Shown: piece after piece, positions 57,985 through 64,000 of the stretch | Numbering within the stretch: position 1 is the stretch's first letter | How the letters are laid out: each line of letters opens with the position of its first letter | Source: Pleomorphovibrio marinus | GTDB lineage: Bacteria > Bacteroidota > Bacteroidia > Cytophagales > Cyclobacteriaceae | NCBI RefSeq assembly: GCF_003347495.1 | Contig: NZ_QCXY01000009.1 | Location: 1-64,000 of the forward strand | DNA: 64,000 bases | Direction of reading: 5' to 3' | Made by a program: the position numbers and the translations under genes | The notes under the pieces: model-generated | Database searches by the model: none | What the model was told of the DNA's origin: nothing | Seen by the model: the letters and a program-made list of their open reading frames with translations, nothing else

Positions 57985-60900
57985 TTAGTCAAGAGTGATC
58001 TCAAGTGCAAGCCCTCTTAGCTCATGCACCAAAACATTGAAGGATTCAGGAATATTTGGCTTCGGCAAATTTTCTCCTTTTACAATGGCTTCATAGGCTT
58101 TTGCCCTTCCGATCACGTCATCCGACTTTACGGTAAGGATTTCTTGCAAAACATGTGATGCACCGAAGGCTTCCAATGCCCAAACCTCCATCTCTCCAAA
58201 TCGCTGGCCACCAAACTGGGCTTTACCACCCAAGGGTTGCTGCGTGATCAGGGAATAAGGACCAATGGATCTTGCGTGCATCTTGTCATCTACCAAGTGC
58301 CCAAGTTTCAACATGTAGGAAATCCCAACTGTAACGGGCTGATCAAACTGTTTCCCAGAAAGACCGTCATGCAGATAAGTCCTTCCAAATGAAGGCAAAC
58401 CTGCTGCTTTCAGTTCCGCAGCCACTTCTTCCGTGGTAGCTCCATCGAAAATCGGGGTAGCGTACTTTTTCCCTAGCTTCATCCCTGCCCATGCCAAAAC
58501 AGTCTCAAATATCTGTCCAATGTTCATTCGGGAAGGCACACCCAAGGGGTTAAGTACGATATCCATTGGAGTTCCGTCTTCCAGGAATGGCATGTCCTCG
58601 TCTCTAACGATCTTGGCCACAATACCCTTGTTGCCGTGACGTCCTGCCATCTTGTCTCCCACCTTGAGCTTACGCTTCTTGGCCACGTAAACTTTGGCTA
58701 ACTGTACTATTCCTGCGGGAAGCTCGTCCCCTACTTCCAAGGTAAATTTATCCCTCTTGAAGATACCGGAAATTTCATTTCTGGTATTGGTATAGTTTTT
58801 AACCAGACGTTGAACCAACTCATTGATGTGCTCATCATTGGTCCAATCGTCCAAAATAATATCAGATATGAGGTTAGCCTCTTCTGCTACGTTATAGTTA
58901 CTTTCGTCCCTGTAAGGGTTTTTCGGTGGGAAAAGGTTGTTTTCAATATTTTGTCTATTGAACTTCACCCCTTTACTTATGATCTCATCACCAAACTTGT
59001 GCTTGACTCCATTGGAGGTCTTATCCTCCAATATGTCCACCAATTTATTGATCATCCTGGCCCTTACGCCGAGCAAGTCTTTGCTGTACTTTTGCTTAAG
59101 CTTTTCCACCTCAGCTTTGGACTTGGCCCTGAGGTCTTTGTCCTTCTTGGGTCTGGAGAAGAGTTTGGTCTCAATCACTACTCCATTTAGAGATGGTGAA
59201 GCTTTTAGGGAAGCATCCTTCACATCACCTGCCTTGTCGCCAAATATGGCTCGAAGCAGCTTTTCTTCAGGGGTAGGATCAGTTTCACCTTTAGGGGTAA
59301 TCTTACCAATAATTATATCCCCTTCCTTAAGCTCAGAACCTATCCTGATAATTCCGTTCTCATCCAGATTTTTTACAGCATCCTCAGAGACATTCGGGAT
59401 TTCGGAAGTAAGTTCCTCCTCTCCTCTTTTCGTGTCACGAACTTCCAATTGAAATTCCTCGATATGTATGGAGGTAAAAACATCCTCCCTTACTACCCTC
59501 TCGGAAATCACGATGGCATCCTCGAAGTTATATCCTTGCCATGGCATGTAGGCCACCAGCAAGTTTTTACCCAAAGCAAGCTCCCCATTATTTGTGGAGT
59601 AACCTTCCACTAATACCTGACCCTTCTTCACCCGCTGTCCTTTCAGTACAATGGGGCTGAGGTTGATGGTAGTGTCTTGATTTGTCCTTCTAAACTTGGT
59701 GAGTTCATAGGTTTTGTACTCATCGCTGAAATTCACCAACAACTCATCATCGGACAAATCATACTTGATTACTATCTTTTTGGCATCCACGTAATCCACA
59801 ACTCCATCGGCTTCCGCCAAGATAAGAGACCTGGAATCAATGGCTGCCTTACCTTCTAGGCCAGTTCCCACTATAGGGGAATCAGCTTTCAGTAAGGGAA
59901 CTGCCTGGCGTTGCATATTGGATCCCATCAGGGCACGGTTGGCATCGTCATGCTCCAAGAAAGGAATAAGGGAGGCCGCTACCGATACAATCTGATTAGG
60001 TGCCACGTCCATGTAGGAGATTTCATTGGGCTCCAATACGGGAAAGTCCCCCTCAAACCTAGCTTTTACCCTATCGTTGACAAAACTACCCCCATCATCT
60101 AATGGCGCATTGGCCTGAGCAATATTGTTATCATCCTCCTCCTCTGCGGTAAGGAATACGATATCGGATGGGTTCATGCTCACCTTTCCATCGAAAACTT
60201 TTCGGTATGGGGTCTCCAAGAATCCCATCGTATTTACCTTGGCATGCACACAAAGGGAAGAAATCAGACCAATATTTGGCCCTTCAGGGGTTTCGATAGT
60301 ACAAAGCCTTCCATAGTGCGTATAGTGAACATCCCTAACTTCAAAGCCTGCTCTTTCCCTAGATAAACCACCAGGTCCCAAAGCTGAAAGCCTACGTTTG
60401 TGGGTTAATTCCGCCAAGGGGTTAGTTTGGTCCATAAACTGGGAAAGCTGGTTGGTTCCAAAGAAGGAATTGATCACTGAGGAAAGTGTCCTCGCGTTGA
60501 TCAAGTCAACGGGTTTGAAATCCTCGTTGTCCCTTACGTTCATCCTTTCCCTGATGGTTCTGGCCATCCGCGCCAAACCTACTCCAAACTGACTGTAAAG
60601 CTGCTCTCCCACTGTTCTTACCCTTCTATTGCTCAAGTGGTCAATATCATCCACTACAGCCTTGGAATTGATTAATCCAATCAGGTATTTTACAATAGAG
60701 ATAATATCTTCAGTAGTAAGAACAATTTTTAGGGAATCTATATCCAACCCTAATTTCTTGTTGATCCTATATCTTCCCACCTCACCGAGGTCATAACGCT
60801 TATCCGAGAAGAAAAGGCCATGAATTACTTCCCTGGCAGTGGCTTCATCAGGAGCCTCCGTATTTCTAAGCTGCCTGTAGATCACCTCCACTGCCTCTTT

Positions 60901-61860
60901 TTCAGAATTAGAGTTGTCCTTTTGTAGGGTATTGTAGATAATGGAATAGTCAGCCACATTCACATCTTCCCTGTGAAGGATAATGGATTTGGTGCCTGAG
61001 TCCAAGATAAGTTCAATATCCTCATCCATCAGGATGGAATCCCTTTCTAGCAACACCTCGTTTCTGTCAATGGAAACCACCTCTCCAGTGTCTTCATCCA
61101 CAAAATCCTCCACCCAAGTTCTCAGCACACGTGCCGCGAGTTTTCTTCCTATCACTTTTTTGAGGTTGGAAGATTTAGCTTCCACCTCTTCAGAAAGACC
61201 AAAAAGGTCAAGTATTTGTTTGTCAGAGCCATACCCAATAGCCCTAAGTAGGGTGGTTACAGGGAATTTTTTCTTCCTGTCGATGTATGCATACATCACA
61301 TTGTTAATGTCAGTAGCAAACTCTATCCAGGATCCCTTAAAAGGAATGATCCTAGCGGAATAAAGTTTGGTGCCATTGGTATGCTTACTTTGGGCGAAGA
61401 AAACCCCAGGCGAACGGTGGAGCTGAGAGACAATCACTCGCTCTGCGCCGTTGATGACAAAAGATCCCTTTTCAGTCATGTAGGGAAGGTTCCCCAAGAA
61501 CACTTCTTGTTCAATGGTTTCGAAATCTTCGTTGTCCTCATCCGAGCAAAGTAACCGGAGTTTTGCTTTTAGGGGTACAGAGTAAGTCAACCCTCTGTCT
61601 ATACACTCGGAGACGTTGTACTTCGGAGGATCAACGGCATAGTCGATAAATTCAAGGGTGAAATTTTCCCTGGAGTCACTGATGGGGAAATTTTCAGAAA
61701 ACACCTTGAAAAGACCATCTTGTCTTCTTTTTTCCGCGGGGGTATCCAACTGGAAAAAATCCTTGAAGGACTGAAGTTGGATGTCAAGAAAATCGGGATA
61801 GTCTTTGACTACCTTTATAGATGAGAAACTTTTCCTTTCGGTTTGATTCTGGATAGCCAA
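57985..61860 (-). CDS. rpoB: DNA-directed RNA polymerase subunit beta
   Basis: The 1291-residue subunit contains the rifampicin pocket ([20 protein letters not shown], then [14 protein letters not shown]) with wild-type key residues, [12 protein letters not shown], and the C-terminal [20 protein letters not shown] clamp contact. Translation appears to start at TTG (61860, reading [20 protein letters not shown]), since no in-frame ATG lies nearby and homology begins here. A terminator-like hairpin at 61946-61976 lies 85 bases upstream. Confidence 0.97.
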   Translation of the reverse strand: MAIQNQTERKSFSSIKVVKDYPDFLDIQLQSFKDFFQLDTPAEKRRQDGLFKVFSENFPISDSRENFTLEFIDYAVDPPKYNVSECIDRGLTYSVPLKAKLRLLCSDEDNEDFETIEQEVFLGNLPYMTEKGSFVINGAERVIVSQLHRSPGVFFAQSKHTNGTKLYSARIIPFKGSWIEFATDINNVMYAYIDRKKKFPVTTLLRAIGYGSDKQILDLFGLSEEVEAKSSNLKKVIGRKLAARVLRTWVEDFVDEDTGEVVSIDRNEVLLERDSILMDEDIELILDSGTKSIILHREDVNVADYSIIYNTLQKDNSNSEKEAVEVIYRQLRNTEAPDEATAREVIHGLFFSDKRYDLGEVGRYRINKKLGLDIDSLKIVLTTEDIISIVKYLIGLINSKAVVDDIDHLSNRRVRTVGEQLYSQFGVGLARMARTIRERMNVRDNEDFKPVDLINARTLSSVINSFFGTNQLSQFMDQTNPLAELTHKRRLSALGPGGLSRERAGFEVRDVHYTHYGRLCTIETPEGPNIGLISSLCVHAKVNTMGFLETPYRKVFDGKVSMNPSDIVFLTAEEEDDNNIAQANAPLDDGGSFVNDRVKARFEGDFPVLEPNEISYMDVAPNQIVSVAASLIPFLEHDDANRALMGSNMQRQAVPLLKADSPIVGTGLEGKAAIDSRSLILAEADGVVDYVDAKKIVIKYDLSDDELLVNFSDEYKTYELTKFRRTNQDTTINLSPIVLKGQRVKKGQVLVEGYSTNNGELALGKNLLVAYMPWQGYNFEDAIVISERVVREDVFTSIHIEEFQLEVRDTKRGEEELTSEIPNVSEDAVKNLDENGIIRIGSELKEGDIIIGKITPKGETDPTPEEKLLRAIFGDKAGDVKDASLKASPSLNGVVIETKLFSRPKKDKDLRAKSKAEVEKLKQKYSKDLLGVRARMINKLVDILEDKTSNGVKHKFGDEIISKGVKFNRQNIENNLFPPKNPYRDESNYNVAEEANLISDIILDDWTNDEHINELVQRLVKNYTNTRNEISGIFKRDKFTLEVGDELPAGIVQLAKVYVAKKRKLKVGDKMAGRHGNKGIVAKIVRDEDMPFLEDGTPMDIVLNPLGVPSRMNIGQIFETVLAWAGMKLGKKYATPIFDGATTEEVAAELKAAGLPSFGRTYLHDGLSGKQFDQPVTVGISYMLKLGHLVDDKMHARSIGPYSLITQQPLGGKAQFGGQRFGEMEVWALEAFGASHVLQEILTVKSDDVIGRAKAYEAIVKGENLPKPNIPESFNVLVHELRGLALEITLD

Positions 61861-61945
61861 GGCAGTATATTTTTTTAGTGATAATTAATATTATTATAGG
61901 ACAATTTACACTACGAAAAGTGCAATTATTTAATTGCCCATAAAC

Positions 61946-61976
61946 AGGAAAAGACCTGACTGAAAAGTCAGGTCTA
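61946..61976 (-). terminator. Terminator or attenuator between rplL and rpoB
   Basis: AGACCTGACT and AGTCAGGTCT form a perfect 10-bp stem with a TTTC loop, followed on the minus strand by TTTTCC. The T-run is short, which suits partial termination, so that rplL is made in excess over rpoBC. Confidence 0.75.
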
Positions 61977-62015
61977 ATCCTTGATAACCATTCCTCACAG
62001 GAAGGCTATGCAATT

Positions 62016-62396
62016 TTATTTCAATTCTACTTCAGCACCGGCTTCTTCAAGTTGCTTCTTAAGAGCTTCAGCTTCTTCTTTGCTTACGCCTTCTTTCACA
62101 GCTTTAGGAGCACTGTCTACTACTTCTTTTGCTTCTTTCAAGCCTAGCCCGGTCAATTCTTTCACCAATTTTACCACGGCCAATTTTTGTCCACCAGCAG
62201 CTTTTAAGACTACATCAAAGGAGGATTTTTCCTCCTCTGCGGCACCGTCACCAGCAGCACCACCTCCAGCTACTACAGTAGCAGCGGCAGCGGCAGGCTC
62301 AATACCATATTCATCCTTCAAAATTGCGGCCAACTCAGTTACTTCTTTAACAGTCAAGTTTACTAACTGCTCAGCGAATGCTTTAAGATCTGCCAT
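62016..62396 (-). CDS. rplL: 50S ribosomal protein L7/L12 (bL12)
   Basis: A 126-residue stalk protein that recruits GTPase factors. The N-terminal dimerisation helices ([20 protein letters not shown]), an Ala/Gly-rich hinge (about 33-55) and the C-terminal domain [20 protein letters not shown] are in order. It is followed by a terminator or attenuator before rpoB. Confidence 0.97.
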   Translation of the reverse strand: MADLKAFAEQLVNLTVKEVTELAAILKDEYGIEPAAAAATVVAGGGAAGDGAAEEEKSSFDVVLKAAGGQKLAVVKLVKELTGLGLKEAKEVVDSAPKAVKEGVSKEEAEALKKQLEEAGAEVELK

Positions 62397-62449
62397 TTTA
62401 TTAAATATTTAATTGTTGTTTTTTTAAGACTAATTGAAACTGTGTGTGA

Positions 62450-62992
62450 TTAAGATTCCTTTTCGGATAAAGCTTTGACCAAGCCGGCCAAGGTGTTCTG
62501 TCCACTTTGAAGGGCAGATACCACATTTTTGGCAGGGGATTGGAGCAAAGAAATAATTTCTCCTAGGAGTTCTTCTTTAGATTTGAGTTTGGAAAGCATT
62601 TCCAAGGTTTCTTCTCCAAGGTATTGGTCACCGCCATCCACGGAGGCACCTTTAAACAAGGGCCGCTTCTCTTTGGCACCAAGCTTTTTCCTGAAGTCCA
62701 ACAACACCTTAGCGGGGAGGTTGGCTACCTCAGTGGAGAAGAGAATTCCTGAAAACCCCTTCAATGTGGTATCGCTAAACTCCTGATAATCGGCATCCAA
62801 ATTTTCCAGTGCCTTTTTTATCAGGGTGTTTTTATACACCTTGTATTCGATACCTTTTTCGAAACACATCCTTCTGAAGGCGTTTACTTGAGCCACAGAA
62901 AATCCGGAAGCATTTGTTATATAGAAATGCGGGGTTTCCTTAAACTTCTCTGTAAGTCCTTCAATGATGGATTTTTTTTCTTCTTTGGTCAT
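62450..62992 (-). CDS. rplJ: 50S ribosomal protein L10 (uL10)
   Basis: A 180-residue stalk base. MTKEEKKSIIEGLTEKFKET, the loop LKGFSGILFSTEVANLPAK and a C-terminal bL12-binding helix (LLQSPAKNVVSALQSGQNTL) are visible. It often represses its own mRNA by binding with bL12. It lies two bases past rplA. Confidence 0.96.
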   Translation of the reverse strand: MTKEEKKSIIEGLTEKFKETPHFYITNASGFSVAQVNAFRRMCFEKGIEYKVYKNTLIKKALENLDADYQEFSDTTLKGFSGILFSTEVANLPAKVLLDFRKKLGAKEKRPLFKGASVDGGDQYLGEETLEMLSKLKSKEELLGEIISLLQSPAKNVVSALQSGQNTLAGLVKALSEKES

Positions 62993-62994
62993 GA

Positions 62995-63693
62995 TTATAT
63001 ACCTTGAATACTTCCCTTGTCTATGTTGATGCCCGGAGACATGGTGCTAGAAAGGTGAATACTTCTGAAATATGTTCCTTTAGAGGCAGTGGGCTTCAAC
63101 TTGGAGACAGTTTGGATTAACTCCATGGCATTTTCATGTATTTTTTCCGGAGAAAAAGATACCTTTCCGACGCTAGCATGTAAAATGCCAAACTTGTCCA
63201 CCTTAAAGTCGATCTTACCTGCTTTAACCTCTTTTACTGCTTTTCCCACATCCAGGGTAACAGTACCCGCCTTGGGGTTAGGCATTAAACCCCTTGGGCC
63301 CAATACCCTACCTAGCCTACCTACCTTCGCCATAACGTTTGGGGTAGTGATGATCACGTCAATATCTGTCCATCCTCCTTCGATTTTGGCGATGTAATCA
63401 TCCAAACCTACGTAATCGGCTCCGGCTTCCTTGGCTTCTTCTTCTTTGTCAGGGCTGCACAATACGAGAACCCTTACGTCCTTACCTGTACCATGCGGAA
63501 GTGCCACCACACCTCTTACCATTTGATCTGCTTTTCGGGGATCCACACCCAGACGGATGTCCAGATCCACGGAAGCATCAAACTTCACTTTGGTGATGTC
63601 TTTCACTATGGTAGAAGCTTCTGCCAGGGAATACGCTTGGCTAGCATCATATTTAGAAAGCGCTTCTTTTTGCTTTTTCGTTAACTTAGCCAT
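62995..63693 (-). CDS. rplA: 50S ribosomal protein L1 (uL1)
   Basis: A 232-residue L1-stalk protein (ATG at 63693, [20 protein letters not shown]). The signature [20 protein letters not shown] and the two-domain layout are clear. In E. coli L1 represses the L11-L1 mRNA. It lies ten bases past rplK. Confidence 0.97.
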   Translation of the reverse strand: MAKLTKKQKEALSKYDASQAYSLAEASTIVKDITKVKFDASVDLDIRLGVDPRKADQMVRGVVALPHGTGKDVRVLVLCSPDKEEEAKEAGADYVGLDDYIAKIEGGWTDIDVIITTPNVMAKVGRLGRVLGPRGLMPNPKAGTVTLDVGKAVKEVKAGKIDFKVDKFGILHASVGKVSFSPEKIHENAMELIQTVSKLKPTASKGTYFRSIHLSSTMSPGINIDKGSIQGI

Positions 63694-63703
63694 TTTTCTT
63701 TGA

Positions 63704-64000
63704 TTAATCCTCCCAAGGAGCTTTTCCTGAAACTGTAATTCCCATACTTCTGGCGGTGCCCGCAATCATCTTCATGGCGGATTCCACTTCAAAAGCATTT
63801 AAATCAGGCATTTTAACCTCTGCAATTTCCTTCACCTGATCCCAGGAAACGGCGCCAACTTTTTTCCTGTTGGGTTCCGAAGAACCTCCTTTGATCTTTG
63901 CTGCCTCAAGTAGCATATTCGCTGCGGGAGGGGTCTTAACTACAAAGTCAAAAGACTTATCCGAATAAATCGTGATAAGCACGGGAAGTACCTGACCCAT
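63704..64000 (-). CDS. rplK: 50S ribosomal protein L11 (uL11), N-terminus outside the window
   Basis: The C-terminal 98 residues of uL11: [40 protein letters not shown] and [12 protein letters not shown]. The apparent first Met is internal; the true start, with the PPVGPALG segment that contacts the factor-binding site, lies beyond the window edge. Downstream spacing to rplA is ten bases. Confidence 0.96.
   Translation of the reverse strand: MGQVLPVLITIYSDKSFDFVVKTPPAANMLLEAAKIKGGSSEPNRKKVGAVSWDQVKEIAEVKMPDLNAFEVESAMKMIAGTARSMGITVSGKAPWED

Overview
The window comes from the chromosome of a Bacteroidota bacterium, most likely order Cytophagales (Cyclobacteriaceae-like). The evidence is a PorP/SprF-like protein next to a protein with a type B type IX secretion (T9SS) sorting domain, the gene order secY-map-infA-rpmJ inside the ribosomal cluster, several promoter-like sites matching the Bacteroidota consensus (TTTG, 19 nt, TAnnTTTG), and A-rich translation starts without Shine-Dalgarno sites. 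I see no phage, insertion sequence, CRISPR array, toxin-antitoxin pair or defence island. Most genes are core housekeeping genes.

Layout. 160-8620 (minus): a PorP/SprF protein and a secreted lectin/PKD protein with a T9SS type B C-terminus, then purA, a STAS-domain protein, a Fur-family regulator and a bifunctional Rel/SpoT. 8882-12385 (plus): tRNA-Leu(TAG), trigger factor, clpP and clpX, a protein folding and turnover block. 12392-15913 (minus): lpxB, a QueD/PTPS-family protein and a 556-residue protein with a nucleoside-phosphorylase-like C-terminal half. 16481-18384 (plus): a small membrane-anchored protein, a DUF1275 membrane protein and a TetR regulator. 18396-20921 (minus): msrA, a DUF3253 protein, a radical SAM protein and a phospholipid-N-methyltransferase-like enzyme. 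21158-29882 (plus): three amidohydrolase paralogues in tandem, an NlpC/P60 lipoprotein, an M28 peptidase and a YihY/BrkB membrane protein. 29915-34779 (mixed): a GreA-like protein, a small secreted protein, an unknown 407-residue protein, eno and carA. 34909-64000 (minus): an almost unbroken transcription/translation cluster running rplK-rplA-rplJ-rplL-rpoB-rpoC-DUF3467-rpsL-rpsG-fusA-rpsJ, then the S10, spc and alpha gene sets through rpoA and rplQ. Terminators follow rplL, rpoC, rpsJ and rplQ. Promoter-like sites precede rpsL, rplC and, more weakly, rpsH, so the cluster is probably several transcription units.

The most unusual signal is an interspersed repeat, about 87-140 bp, seen seven times and always in the same orientation: once before the PorP/SprF gene, three times in tandem before purA, twice (one copy enlarged) before the 556-residue gene and once before the 407-residue gene. 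Each copy starts with ATGAAAT (ATGAAGT in the first purA copy) and ends in an A-rich tail (consensus AATTATAAACAYAT). In six of seven copies the tail runs directly into the ATG of the next copy or of the downstream gene. Inside are a hairpin whose stem changes by compensatory substitution between copies (ANNA loop kept), a conserved GATGATTA core and an outer pairing that also covaries. I do not recognise the family. It behaves like a structured 5'-leader element or a non-autonomous mobile element that lands at start codons.
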